A stretch of 64,000 nt of DNA from Lepisosteus oculatus. Lineage: Eukaryota > Chordata > Actinopteri > Semionotiformes > Lepisosteidae. Location: contig NC_090704.1 in NCBI RefSeq assembly GCF_040954835.1, positions 43,404,979-43,468,978 of the forward strand, in the 5' to 3' direction. The translations under genes were made by a program, and so were the position numbers. Under the pieces are notes generated by a model. That model did not search any database. It was not told the origin of the DNA and saw only the letters and a program-made list of their open reading frames with translations. Shown here one piece after another: positions 39,495 to 54,300 of the stretch (position 1 is the first letter of the stretch; every line of letters begins with the position of its first letter).

Positions 39495-39949
39495 ATCTTC
39501 TAAAGATGTGTAAATTTTTTCAGATAAAACCCAAGAGGCATTTGTAGTTCCTGCAAGTTAGTGCCTGATATAAAAAGCCAATCATTAACAATACTTTAAG
39601 GACAGAGCTGGATTGCAGGAAATTGGAGGGGGATTTTATTTCAAATGGGCAATATGTGTTCATTCAGTACCAAGGAATGACCATTAACTTGGCAGGGAGG
39701 GGCTCAATCTTGTTCCTGACATGTTCCAACATCCAAATTATCACCTCATTAAAAATAAGCTGATTCACCATAATCAGTGGTGGTGGAGGAGAAGGAGGGG
39801 TGAGGATTGTGGACAAGAGTGACAAAAACAGCATGCTCACTTCCCAAAACTACATTCTCTATCATTTCTTTTCTTCATTTCCTCCCCTGTTCTATATCGA
39901 CTTTCACCAGGGGATAGTAATCTATTTCTCCAAGGAGAGGGTAAGAAAA

Positions 39950-41470
39950 AAAATTAAAGAGGAGCAAGCGCTCTTCGGTTGCTGTATGAATGACCAAGAA
40001 CAATCATTGGGGTTTCTCTGTGTGTGCCAAAAGCCTTTCTGGAAACATGAGCGTTTGACACCGAGTTCCTGTCGAGCTCAATCGCTTTTGTTCCCGTCTC
40101 CAGCAGGAGATTCCTGCCCGCCTCGGCCATGTTTTCTCAACTGTTGTGGCCAGCATTCAATGACCATCCATGGGGGCCAGGCCACCACAGTAGCCCGACC
40201 ACTCCCCTCTCCCCAGGCTCTCCTTTACAATTAGCTGGCAGTAATTCGTGATGAAAGTGGCCCTTATCCCCCCTCCCTCTCCCCCAGCCTCCATGCCAGT
40301 TTAGGCACAGAAAGAGAGAGTCTCTCCTTCAGTCGAGCAGGGAGGCCTGCTGTGAGAAGTTTTGCTCGGCTTTGTAGCTGGCAAAGAACTTTGCGATGTG
40401 ATTGGACGGAGGAAAGATGACATGTGACCCTATTCTGCTTGCCGGTGGGGAAGGCACACAGTGAGAACCAAGAATAGGTAGGGGGTGGGGAGGTAGGGGC
40501 ATGGAAAAGAATGACCACAGAGAAAATAATCTGTTAATTTGTGATCGCGGGCGACTTTTATTTTGCCAACACTGCCGGTCAGCCTTCAAGCTGGTCTTTC
40601 TTTTTCGTTTTGTGTTGTGTTTCAAAGGAGAAAAGTCAAGTTGCTGCTGGTCAGCTGGTTGGCTGGTGGTTCCTGCTCAAACAGAAATGTTTTAATTGGC
40701 TGGCTGCTCTCCGAAGGTTTTTTTTTGTGTGTAGTCAATGGGAGGCGATCACAGCACTTCGCTCTCTGCTGTGACGGAGTCAGAAGAGGTGAACAAACTC
40801 ACTGTCATGAGACTAACACTTTCCTGTGCAGGTGGGCTTGGTGTGTGGTGCATTCCAATATATTCAGGAAACAGAAATAATACTGTTACCTCCACAGAGT
40901 TGCAAATTCTGAAACGTTAGACTATATTTTAAAGCGGTGTTATGCTGACATGAAAATAGTCAATTGCATATTGAGTACTTTTTTGGAATGTTTTTTTTTG
41001 CCTTATTGTAAACTCTTTACATGCTCATTATGAGCGGGTGCATCAGAATAAGGCTATCATGTTTCGTTAACAAAGTCCAGCTCTCTGAATTCAAGAGTCC
41101 CTTGCCACTGCTTACAGAGGGAAAAAAAAACAACAAAATGCCAACGCCGGCTCCATTTTATTTCAGACATGAGCTTCAATTCTCACGAGAGGGACGGGAC
41201 ATCAGAAGGAAGTAATAAGGAAGCCAGAAAACAAACATGGTGCATTTCAGTCTAATTTACGAGAACGAGTCTGGCTCAAAGACATCTTTCAGACACACAG
41301 ATCACAATGCGTCTTTCGAGCAGATGCAGGATTCAAACACGCAAGCTCCACTTTTAACGAGCACAAACGCCCTGCTGCCAAGGCCAAGGAGAATGAAGAG
41401 GCTGTCCACTTCTCTCTCGAGTGTATCACAGCGATACAGAAACGACCGGTCCTGGGTGATGAAATGCTAC
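39950..41470. promoter_or_regulatory. Intronic CpG-retaining block
   Basis: By eye I count roughly 45 CpG across this 1.5 kb, about 3 per 100 bp, against well under 1 per 100 bp in sampled 3'-flanking DNA. Base composition is mixed and includes pyrimidine-rich and C-rich stretches (40255-40300). Such retention suggests protection from germline methylation, for example at an intronic enhancer or an alternative promoter. No coding exon with good splice sites is seen in it. Confidence 0.4.
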
Positions 41471-41974
41471 AGTGTGTAAAAGAGGTGCCAGTGCCTCAGA
41501 GTTTACCCTAACATGAGGAAGACAGCATGCTTGGCAGCCTCTCCTGCTGCACAAGGGAGGTGTGAATCAATGGACACATTATGGGCATTCTCACTGCCAG
41601 TTAAAGATTTGACATGAGGAAGAAATTCATTCCAGTGTTTTACAGTAAGCACAACAGAACTGTACCTATTCTGTCACTGAACACCAGATGCTGGAATTCT
41701 GAAAACCTACAAAGTTCAAAAGAAAGAGAATCACTGGAATCACTACTGTATGTAAAACCCTCTTGCCGTTAAATCTTATTAGTAGAGCATTTTCAAATAT
41801 GTTTACCTAACTAATTGTAAGAGTCACCAGAGCAAATGCATACTGTATATTACAAAAAAGGCTACATTTGTTTTTTAACCTCTGATTCTTCAGTTTAGTT
41901 TTTTTTTACTCCCATGTTAATGATTTGCAAGGTTTCATTGTATCCAGGATACTTTAAAGTGTTAAAGCATGAAT

Positions 41975-42028
41975 GAGGCAGGTTGGGCTGAATGACTCTT
42001 CTTTGTCACCTTTCTGTGTTCTTATGGT
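41975..42028. repeat. Short dispersed-repeat tail
   Basis: CAGGTTGGGCTGAATGACTC followed by TTCTTTGTCACCTTTCTGTG and TTCTTATGG resembles a repeat end I remember from fish genomes ('gggctgaatggcctcttctcgt...'). It is a short fragment and the family is not named. Confidence 0.35.
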
Positions 42029-45000
42029 TTTGCCTTGAGAGGATGTTTGTACTTCTTTTACTGTCAGATTTGCTATATTCCAATATTCATTAACCAGCTC
42101 ATATAGCTCACCATATCAGTCTCCATCTCCCCTCTTTTTGGCTACAGGCTCAAGGTCAAAGAGCTTCCTCTGGTGTGCCTTAACACTGCAAATTTCATCT
42201 ATTATCAGGAAGACATATAGATTTATGGATAGGCTACAGACCAACAAAAGACTAACGTTATACTTGTATTTCAGGTGGCACACAAGTCAACCCCAGCAGA
42301 GCCCTTACTTCTCTATATGTCACCTAAAGTACCTCCTGCCATGAACTTTCAAGACAGGGCTGTTAAAGATCTAGCTAAAACTAAAACAGCAAAGGTCTGA
42401 TGACCAAGGAATAGTTTAATAGTGGCACCTAATTTTCTGCAGTTGTACTGTAAGATAGACCAGGCAATCTCACTGACTGGGGTTGGCCAGTGTTCTACAC
42501 AAGCCATTAAATTATGCAGATCGATTAATGGGCATAATTGTTCACAATTAACATTCGTTCCAGTTAACCTGTGACTGATGATTCTGTGATACAGTACCTA
42601 CAGAGACCTGCAGGACTGTGGCTCTCCAGGAATAGTGCTGGCCACCCATTAGATTCAACAGAACAGTTGTCCCCAGTTATCAGTCATTCTCTAGATACTG
42701 CTGTTTACACAGAGGTGCAAGCTGATGGCTAAGGCTGTAGCTTATCAGGGTGTAAGGAGTGTCTTCCCAGTGGAGGAGGAACGGACAGGGATAGAGACAG
42801 TGGTCATGAAATACAGAGAGCAATTATCCAGGGCAGAGTCAAAAAACAGGATCACCCCATCTAGTTCTATCCTTGATCCCATTTGGAGTTCTGGAACAAC
42901 TAGATAAGAACTTGTAAATGGATGTCAATCAGTATCACAGCCTATAGTTCAAGAGAGAAATTAATTTCATTTTAAAAGCCTAATCTTATTTTCCAAACTT
43001 GTTTTACTTTCTCACAGTCTGGGAAATTCACAGTTTAGCCCTTTTTGGTTGAGCCAGCATTTTTCAACTATCCTGCATTTTAAGTCAAATAGCTGCTAAA
43101 AATCCTACGGCTTCAATCACATATAAGGAGCATCTCCCTGTGGCACACCCAGAGGTAATTTTGCAGAACAGTGTTGTTTGTTTTTTTTAGAAAAGTAAAA
43201 GGATGTTTGCAAAGATTTGAGTTGCACAATGAAGAAACAGAAAGGGGACACCATTAAATACTGCAAGTCTTAAACTTGTGCTAACAAAACACTGATGCAA
43301 CTGTGTCTTCAATCGTCCTCTGATTAAACTGGCAATGAAATGACCTTCACTCAGAGCTCTGTGTGTGAAGTGTCCTAGCACCTTCAAATTAAACATCAGT
43401 GCTGGAACACCTACTTAAACACTAATTATAATGCAGCAAACCATAAATGTAGGATATACTATTACATAACTACTACCTCAAGAAAGGAATTACTCATAAG
43501 TAATAAGTATTGCATAATAATGCCCATTTTGTTGCACCCATCAACTTCAGACACTTAAACATACAATCTAGCACCAAAACAGTTTTTTCCTCTTTGTTAC
43601 TGAACAGTATTATTCAGTATAACACAGTACAAATGAATATTCATTATAACACATTATTGTGTGAATGTCTGTGTGTAAACAAGTTCTTGTATTTTCTTTC
43701 AGGACTAATTCATTTTAATATTTTAAACATTAAGAAGCTGACATGTATGCTGAATTACAACAACTGATGAAAAATAAATCTGAACAAAAGCCAAACCAAA
43801 TACCTTAAATTCCTATTTCAAATACTGTTCTGTCGTGGAAACAATGTAACCTTCAAATGACCAGATAAAACAAGTTTCAATGAAGATTTTTTAATGAAGA
43901 GCTTTATGTTACGTATGCGGGGTACATCTGTAATAATTGTGTATCAAGGTATAAGCTTTGAATGTGGGTTAGCAAATCTATAGGGTATACTTCTAATGAC
44001 TGTATATGTTTTGATTTGATTGCCGTCACCATGGAAAAACAGTCAAAATCAATGACAGACATGAGGAGATCCATTTTTCGGGTTCTGAAATCTACATTCT
44101 GACATCAACTTGCAAAGTGGAGGCAAGTCAATAGCACAAAATAAAGTCCTGAAAACTGTACATTAACAGCGGGAAAACAGATCCAGAATACATTTGAGCT
44201 ATGTACAGTACAGGTTCAACAGACCTGCTGTTGAAGGCCATAACTGCAAAACAAGTCAAAAGTTGAATATCAAAGTACTTTTGAAGCAGAAACTGCAGGC
44301 AGATAGCTTAGGTTAAATTAACCATTTTATGAAATCTAGTTATACTTAACAGCAACCGTTAAGTGTAGAAATGAAGATTTTCCTCAAACCTAGTCTTTTA
44401 ATGAGGAAAAAAAAGATACAGTATGCATTGCTAAAGGGACAAAGCTAAAGGGAGGAGATAATACTGAAATGTGATACCACAGAAACTAGAGAAAAAATGG
44501 CCTTTTCTCATAGTTTCTTTATTCCTTCTTCTTCAACAATAAATCACCCAGCAGTCTACAGAGAGATACTACTTGCTAGTTATACTCTGAAAATGTCTAT
44601 AGGCCTGAATTAATCGTCTTCCTGCTTTTTAGTACAAATAAATCCTGTCAGACTATAATAAGGGTGTGAAATGCATCTGTTGCCATTGCTGGGTATAGTT
44701 TCATGAAATAAAGCTGGTGAGATTCCAAGGACAAATGTTAATGACTTTGTTGAATGGGGAAATTTCCTTGCGTGTGTGTACCTACAGTAATAATAATGGC
44801 ATGTGAAGCAGTACAGCTGAAAACTTTCGTGTGCAATAAAACAACAGAAAGAGGAAAAGTGGGTTTTAGTAAGTAATGCTTATACTGCATTTTAGGTTTT
44901 CAGAGAGCAGAATAATGCTTTTAATTTGTGCTCCAGTGTCTCTTAAATGAACTATTTGGTTTTAACCACAATTAAAATTTCTGTATCTGTTCACTGTCCT

Positions 45001-48000
45001 CCATAATCCTGTCCTATGAAACAGCTTGAATTGTCCTTGGTCAAGGTTCTGACACTAATAAGACGGGTAGGAGCATTAATGGTAAATTATGGCTTCCTCT
45101 CTCATGAAGAAAGCCTGCTGTTCCTCCTCTTATTTTTTTAATATATCAAAACTTTCCACTACGCAAACATTCTCTACAGACAGCTGCATTTCACAGTTCA
45201 TTGTCCTGCGTTTACTTTCATGACACTTTGGAGAGCTTGCAAGCTTTTAAAAAAACAAACAGCTGATCTTTTAGATCTCAGTGCGAGTAAAAAAATATTT
45301 TTATTTACATTATTTTATTTGCTTTGCAAAATTCAAAGTGGAAGATTTATTTCCTCCTCCAAACTGGATAATTTAATTTGCACGTAAAAAAAACAACAAA
45401 ACAACTGAGAAAATATTTGGACCATATTTGCATACAACACACATTCACATTTTTTCAGTAACAACCCACTTCATACCTAGCTTTGATGAACGCTAAACAT
45501 CACAAACCCACTGTAAATACAACTGTAGCTAAAGTAAAGTGTTGCCAAAATATGTAAATGATTATCCAGACTGAAGGTCTGTGTTTGTCTTGCAACTTGA
45601 CTGAGAGCCGAATTTCAGCTCTTACAGTAAAACACTGAAGTATGTTTGGCCTTTATCAAACGTAAAATAAGTGAACAAAGTCCAGAAAAGAACCGTTAAT
45701 ATCTTCAGCGCCTAGGGGCGCACTAGTTGGCCATTAATTAAACTTATTACTCCCTAAGCACAGCTGTCCTTCCAAAAACAAGACACTTTAATTTCCATTA
45801 CTCCCTGCATGGCCAGACCGTGACTGATACTGCTCTGCAAGACTGGCAACTGGGATGCCACTAGTCTGTCTCGCCTTAGCAGAGAACACAGGGCCATTAC
45901 CCAAAAGGATGAGACCGCTAATACTCCTAGTAACATCAGTCTGTGCAATGCGGCTCACTTGACTTAGAAATAAAGGGGGCGGGCGGCCCACAGTTGGAAA
46001 ACAGGTGAGGCGATGAAACCAGATCTGTTGGTATACAGAATATGGCCAGTCTACGATGTGTTGTGTGGGGGGGGTCACCAAGTGCATGATATTAAAATAC
46101 TTTTTCCTCCCGCACGCTGGCCGCATTTCGTCATCCCTCCACCCACTCTCTTCACCCACACCCCCCCTCAAAGAAAACGCCACCTACCTCTCAGCACCCC
46201 TGTGGCATCCACACATACAAGCTACACCATCTGTCTGAAACCGTCAGTCAGCTATAGGCACATCATTAAACCCACCATACCCTAGTAGAGTGGTATTCTT
46301 AAAGCTATAAAGTTTGAAGCAGGGTACCAAATATTGCAAGTTGCTGATTTTATGACACGTTTTAATTTTAGGTTCTGGCTACCTTGTGTACATTAAAACA
46401 TGCCAAGTAAAATTTCACTGGAGAGCTAACAGGCTACAGCTAATTTTAAGAGCTAGTACTTACAGTTTAACCTGGCTCAGATTAAGTCAAAATTAAGGCC
46501 ATATTTGCTGCTAAGCACAAATGTCCATATGTTATTACTCTTGCTGGCTCCCATGTAAAAGATACACTTATCTCTAAAGTCTGATAAATCCCCATCTGTA
46601 ATTAGTCTATTCTGTGCTGCTCTAGGGGTCGTGTAAAACCCCGTACATTTCTACTCCGTTTCGAAGAACTTCAACTTTAAATTTCCATAGAGAGTGATCG
46701 GTAGTTCGCTTAGCTTTGAAGAAATGCCTCCACAAAGGCGCATTTTATTGGCATTAACATCGTTTCCATTATCTTTTTATTAGATAACGAGAAGGGGGGT
46801 GTAGTCGGGATTTGGGTGGATAAAGAGATCTGAGCACACACTGAAGCATCCTAAATAAAGATTCAGCCCCTGATCCCAGGTCCAGATACCTCCAAATAGC
46901 TTGCAGACACACGCTTGTTTCCTTCATTTGCCTCTTAAACTATGGGATCGACACTCTGTCAGCCGCTCCCTGTTTTCACAGTAAACATGGTTAAAAGGCA
47001 CTAATGGGACCCCAAGCAATCGTTCACATTCTATTGTTTTTCTGTAACATTTTCTGTATTGTGTTGACCTTCGCTACCGGATTTTCTGATTTATCGACCA
47101 GGCCATCCCCGACACCGATAAAGAAAATTACCGGATTAAAAACGATCAATTAAATGATAAAACGAATGGACCTAATGGGTCATTATAGCGAGAGATATGA
47201 GCCTGCTTAGCTGATTTGATATGTTCAGCTTTTTTTCAGCAATGAAAGAAACCCTGCGAGGTGTTGCCTATAAAATCATTTATTTTGGTAATGTTGTAAA
47301 TTAAAAATGAAAGGAGTATTTACGAACTGCATTACAGATGGCTACATGTCTTAGATATGTGGCACCTTGTAAAATTCTACGCCGAGAAAAAAAATAACGT
47401 TTTTTTTCTTTGTAATAAAGGGAAATAGTCAAAACAGTTTACTTTTCTGTTTACTTTTTATAAAAGAAAAATCACAATCTGTTCAAAATGTATACATACT
47501 CTGTCTGAACTTCTTGCACACTCATTCTATTTTTCGTCGAGTAGACGAACTCCGTTTATTCAGCAAAATACATACTACGACCCTGTACTGGTTTTCATCA
47601 ACGTGAAAGAAAGCTGTTCTGCACTGTGAAGTAGCATCAGGTCTTCTGTTTCTTGTAAACCTTTGAAATTAAGCAGCAATACCTGTGAAGACAGGTTTGA
47701 AAATGTATTTCTTAATTTTCCGGTGTATGAATTCTGTATCCCTGTACGTATGAGAGTAGAAGTATATTTTAAGTATATTTTTAAAAGTTTTGCTTTTACT
47801 TTAAAAAAAAACTATAGTTCTATCCCTTTAAATTATAGTGTCGGTTCTAGGTCTTTTACACAGAAAAAAAATTGAGACCCAGTTTTAAAAAATATCAAAA
47901 TATTTTAATAAACATAATCCCCACCTTAGTCGTAATTGTAAAGTTTAATGCTTATTTGCAGATACAGGTAATGCATTTGGCGTTTTTGAATGTTGCAATC

Positions 48001-50255
48001 GCTTAGTTTAGTATTGAGTCCCGTTATTAATTTAATTTATAGTTCTTTCTGCGATTCCTTATTAATCTTTTTTTTTTAGCGTCTTCAAATTAATACTGAC
48101 ATTTTCAGAAATATCAATCCATTGTAACGTTCCAAAATACACAAGTTTGAATCAAATTAAGCAGTTTTGGTTTAAATTCGTGTTAAATTCGTGTCTTTTG
48201 AAACAAACGCTCTTTCCAACAAACCATGTTGAATTACGTAAATTTCAGGGAAAAAGAAACGTTTTTGTTACGTTCCAGTCCAGTTAAAATCTTCGAAGGT
48301 TTTTAATAGTACGTTAACCTTAAGACTCTCCGCCCTTTTCTTAGATTTACAGTTTAATTAAAATGCAAATACTATTACAAAAGCGAATCGGGCTGTTTAG
48401 GTTATCAGACAAAAGTTTAGAAAGTTCTCAGAAGTGCATTTTAAGACACTCTGATTCTATTGTCTTGTAGATTCACTGCTGTTAAATGTTATTTACGATT
48501 CTTTTTCTAAGCGAGAATGGGGCTCTGTTATTTCTACAGCTCTAAAAGGCAAATGAGAATGATGCCCCAAGTCGGTCTCCCCCTTTTTTAAATGACGTCC
48601 TTTTTAAATTGAAGTACTGTATAGCGAATTATCACTATAATATATATATGCTGACAGCGCCATGCAACAAAAAACTGTTTCATACTCTCTCTAACTTAAT
48701 AAAGTATTTACAGTGCTCGTTCTGTTAAATTGACGAACCTGAATGCAATGCTTTAAATTATAACGCAACACAATAGGGCCCCGGTCGAATTCGGAAGATT
48801 CAGACACTTGTTTTACTTTTTCTCCGTTTTGGCTAGTATTAATCATTACGAAAACCTTCCGAATTACACCGATTTACGGCTTGCAAGGCACTGGTGAGTT
48901 TAAGAAATAATTAAGCCGCAACTGATGAAATTCTATTTACAGGCCTATCTCAATCTTATTTAACAAAAAAAAAAACGCCAAGATGTATAAAACAAGTTTT
49001 GGTTGTTTTTACTGTTAAGGCGGCAGTAACTGACATTTGCAAATACTTATGAAAGCAATTTATGAAAACGACTTCACCTGCAGTGTTCGCTTTTATCCAA
49101 CAGAGATCACTGCTCAACGGCAAACCGTAAATCTGGAGCACAGCAAGCCAGACTACCTGAAGTACCAACATTTAAAATAATAATAACAGACATCACAGCC
49201 AGGATAATGCCCGGCTCGCCTTCTGACGGCAATATATTATTTACACTATATGCAGAATATGATGTAATATTCATGTAAGGATGGCCTCGGGCACTTTTTC
49301 TGAAATAAAATGCAAGCGCTGTCTTATTAAGCCGAAGCTGTTTACTCCCGGGGATAGCGTTGTCAACACTGAAAGAAAGTAATTAAAATGTAAGACTTTT
49401 TAGATTCTCCGTCTAAGGAGCATCGTAAGATCTATTCGATTGAACGTGCCTTTATACAGTTAATGCAATTCCATGTGTAATTAAACCTATTCTTTGAGCG
49501 AGTACACGTAGTTAGGGTAATTTTCTACCCACAGAAATATAATTTATGGGGGCCCATTATTAGACACCTAAAAATAAGCAAGATCGGCAGAAGATATTTC
49601 CAGATTTAAAAAAGTAATGATGAATATACCGCCTATTGTACGACTTTTAAAGTATTTTTAAGGCTCTGACCCGGTCGAGGGAATTTTGTGAATTATATTC
49701 GGTGCGTTTTAGCTGAATTAAAGAATATACACTCCAATTGATTATTCCAAGTGTGTGGCAAGCACTGGACTGCGTCCTGTATGGAAATTTTAACCTTAGA
49801 ATTAGCTTCTTAAGACTGAATCCCTGAAGATTGCTGAGCCGCTTTATGAAAATGACAAGTTGGGACTGAACAAACCTATTCCCTTTTTATATCGCCCGAG
49901 GATTAGCGTCCGTACTGGCATCTGCGCCGCTCGCCGAGCGGACTTATTCATGAAAGTAGACAATAATTAATCGGTCGATGCTCGTAAAATTAAAAGCTGT
50001 GCAGTATTAAACAAAACCGGCGCAGAGCTATGCTGCTGTACAAGGATATTCGCACTAAAGTTAAACGATGTGACCGCCCTGCGGATGTATCTCAGACGTG
50101 AAAACAGTTTAAAAACATGAGAAAACATTTTAACAGTTTTGCTCGGAGAACCCTGCGGTTTTCAAAAAAATACTTTAAAAAAAAACGCGTGTAATGTGTT
50201 CATCGCTTACCGCAAGAACAGCGATGCCGAGAGATAAACATGATTCTTTCGCTCA

Positions 50256-50850
<595 letters not shown>

Positions 50851-51173
50851 AATCCGAAGAGGCATATTGGCAAAATTAAATCCAGGTAGCACTAAAAACG
50901 AAATCCTCGCGTAACAGACAACACCTCTGGCAAAAACAACAAATTAAAAAAAAATAAACTAGGTTGAAATAAATAGCATATATTTAGGTTCTACCTCAAC
51001 ACGGGTTGTGCCAGTTTTCCGACATAATTGCCACATGTAAGAAAAGACATGGATCTTAATTTGCAAGCGGTGCACCTCAAAGTCGCTCCACAACCTGTGC
51101 TTTCTCTCGGCGCATCTCGCTCTCCCGACCTACTACCTACTGCGAGGACCAAGCCCCTTGCAGAATACTTGAT

Positions 51174-51341
51174 CCTTATACAGAGCCCTGTGCGCATGAC
51201 TGACAAGTCAGCCGCCCTATCACAGGAGCCCAGAGAAATAATTAGCCATTTGTTGATATAAAACGACCTATGAAAAGAGAAGCGAGGCGGGGATTAGCGT
51301 GGGACCTTAGGATAGTGGAGGGGATGGAACGCTCCCATTGG
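51174..51341 (-). promoter_or_regulatory. hs3st3b1: Candidate hs3st3b1 core promoter
   Basis: On the minus strand, a CCAAT box (51341-51337, in AGCCAATGGG) lies about 160 bp upstream of a TATA-like TATAAGG (51180-51174). Both are upstream of the start codon at 50828. A start site about 30 bp below the TATA would give a 5' UTR of about 320 nt, unspliced within exon 1. The surroundings are CpG-containing. Position and motif order support it, but single motifs of this kind occur by chance. Confidence 0.3.
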
Positions 51342-54300
51342 CTAAAGAACTATTAAACCGGATTCTTCTTCTAGAACCAGATTCAGAGATTCTGAAGTGT
51401 TACAAATCTTTCTTTTGGTGGGAAACCTGACAAGAATGTCCACCCGGTGTGAATTTCTTCCTCTCTGTTTTCAAGCATGATTTAGCACATACAAACACAC
51501 ACAGGCGACGCATCTCAGGGGACGCTTTCCAGCCCAATCTTTCACGACGATACATTATTAATGCAGACGCGCAACTTTCAGCTTTTATTCAGTTACTCGA
51601 CGAGGAGTTTTCGGATCAATTACAATATAAAAGGAATATAAACAACTATGACATATTTTATAATCGATAAAATCACTTTCGTTAGGCAGAGATATATACA
51701 CCCCATTTTCATATACATGCTTTTTTAAAGTTACTTGTCTCATGCTCTATATTACTGTATGTAAATAGATGTTCTGATTAATATGGTCAACTTGATCGAT
51801 TAAGAAAGCGAAACATTAATAACGCCGATATTGAAATCAAGCTTTCCTTTCTTAAAGTTAGAAGTGTGTAGCGTATTTGTAGCATTTTAGGGCCACTTTT
51901 AAAAAAGTCCAAACTTGGTATTTCTACTTTTGTCCCAGATTAAGGATATACTGTAGTGCAAACAGAGTATATTAAAACCGTATATAATAAAGTTGTTTAC
52001 TACTCAAAATGTGACATCTAACGATGTGAACGCATTCAAAATACTAGTATTGAGTTTTTGTGCCAAATAATACTTAGAATTTATGAGGAGAAGAAATCTA
52101 TGTACTAAAAAGTTTCTTTTGTGTTTAGCGAGACACATTTGAATGTGAAAGCCCGTGCACAGCACACGGTTTTAAGAGTCAAAACCAATGCATTATAATG
52201 TATTTCTGTACATAGGCTCTCCTGGGTGTATATAGCCGATGGGGGAAATACTATGATATTTTTTTCCTGTAAAAAAAAAGTGATAATGAGAGACATTCAA
52301 GTTTATTGCGAAGGTTAAATCCATCACCGCTCACTGAGTAAGGAATAGGGAAGACATTCACATGTACGACGGGTCACCCTTCTTATTTACTAGATCATAG
52401 CTTTGAGTGTTTCTTCGAGGGGGTCACTCGCGTGGAAATATGTACAGAGAACAGTAAAACTCGCTCTGAAAATAACCGGGAAACAGACTATAACGGTTTC
52501 GCACTTATTTTCCAACCACGCTTATTTCAACAAGCTGTAAACATAAACGGCCACGCTCTTCGTTTACCAACGTGCTTACTGTTTCAAAAAAGCAAAGAGA
52601 GTTAATGATACTAATGACATAAAAACAAAAACTAAACGAGAACACGGTATATAAGATTTTAAATAATAAAAACGTATGTCGAGAAAGAATAACCGGTTAT
52701 TAACAAAAAATAAGGTGTATTATTCTTTTAAAATAATGACGATGCAATATTATCGCTATAACCTAACGCAACACTGTTACGTCAATGCTGAAAATTATAA
52801 TTAGTTTAATTTGAAAATTGAAGTTTCAAAACTGTCACACCCGATAACTAGGGTGGAAGGCGCTGTTATTAAAACTCTTAATTGGTCTCTACCTCGAAAA
52901 GCTCGTTTGTTTTCCTGCTACCTGCTACCTGCTACCTGTTTTTTCTGCTAGCGGGACCGGAACGTTCAAGATTTCGTTCGGCTTCATCTTACAAAATAAA
53001 GTTTACTTCGTAGGACGTCGGCGTAAAATACCATTACGTTGTTTCTGGACGACAGTTAATCAAAACAGTTTATTTAGATATTTCGTTGATATTGTGCCAA
53101 ATAGACTCTCTGTAAACAAAGTCCCTATTCATTAGTAGCTAATTAGTGGTCTCCTGCGGTAACCAATTTGCTCACTTTTCATATTGGGAAGAAAAGAGGT
53201 TATAGGTTTTGAATTAATTACTCGTCGGGTAGGTTGTATTATTTATATGTCCCGGATATTCTCAAATATTCTGACGGATCATTTGGGTGTTTATCAATAA
53301 ATATCTAACAATTTTATTTAATTCGGTTTGCATTTTTTTCTCTCTTAGAAAATGCTTGTGCTCACAAGGAAAAAAAAAAAGAAACCCGGTTAGAATCGCG
53401 GGCATTTATTCAACCTGGGCGATTTCGAAATATTTCAGAAGTGTTGTTGTTATTAAGGATCCAAAACCTTAATCAGAACATTGCCCACATTGCGTTTGGA
53501 GTAATATGTATGATACATTTCTTCAGATATCTTATTCAAATATTTTAAGATGCACAGGCAGTCAGTGTAGCCTATGAGACACCCCTGAACCTGAAATAAA
53601 CGAGATCCGTGGGAAAAGGATGTGAGGCAGACGAGCACGGTGGACATAATCAGTGCTCACTCTCAACTAGAACTATGAAAGTTTTGATTACCATTTAAAT
53701 ACCATTAGTGAAGCTTGTATCTCTGAAGCACAAAGCGTTCCGCACACAAACGTAAGCTGGACGTCTGTCGGTCGGCATGTATGTAAATACTTAAGTATGA
53801 CCAGATCTGAAAGCGATCTGAGATTCAACAGAGCTCAGAAATGATTCTCTCTCCGGGACTTTTGTATGGGAATGCCAGCCCGTGTTATTTACGGAAACTT
53901 AAGTTTTGTTGAAGTCTGCGTTTTCTTCCTTATAGCTCCGTTTTTTTAATTACTGTCGGTCTTTTCTTATTCACCTAATTTCCAATGAGATTTCGAAACC
54001 TGTTCCTAAAAGCTCCAAAACAACACATTGGGAATCTGTCCTGGTTTGTGTTACATAACATCGCCCCTGATGTTATTTCATTATTACTGCTATGATTTGC
54101 AATGTTTGCTATTCATCCTATCGCGCAAGACATCAAATTTTATTCGCTGGCGATTTAAAAAGCTTTGTCTCGTTATTTTTTAAGCGGTGCAAATTTTCCC
54201 CCTTCAACCCCAACCAATTAAGTACAGCTTCTGTCACAGCCACAGCTGCCCAGCAATCTAACAATGTATAGGAATTAATCAACTTGAATGAAACATACAA

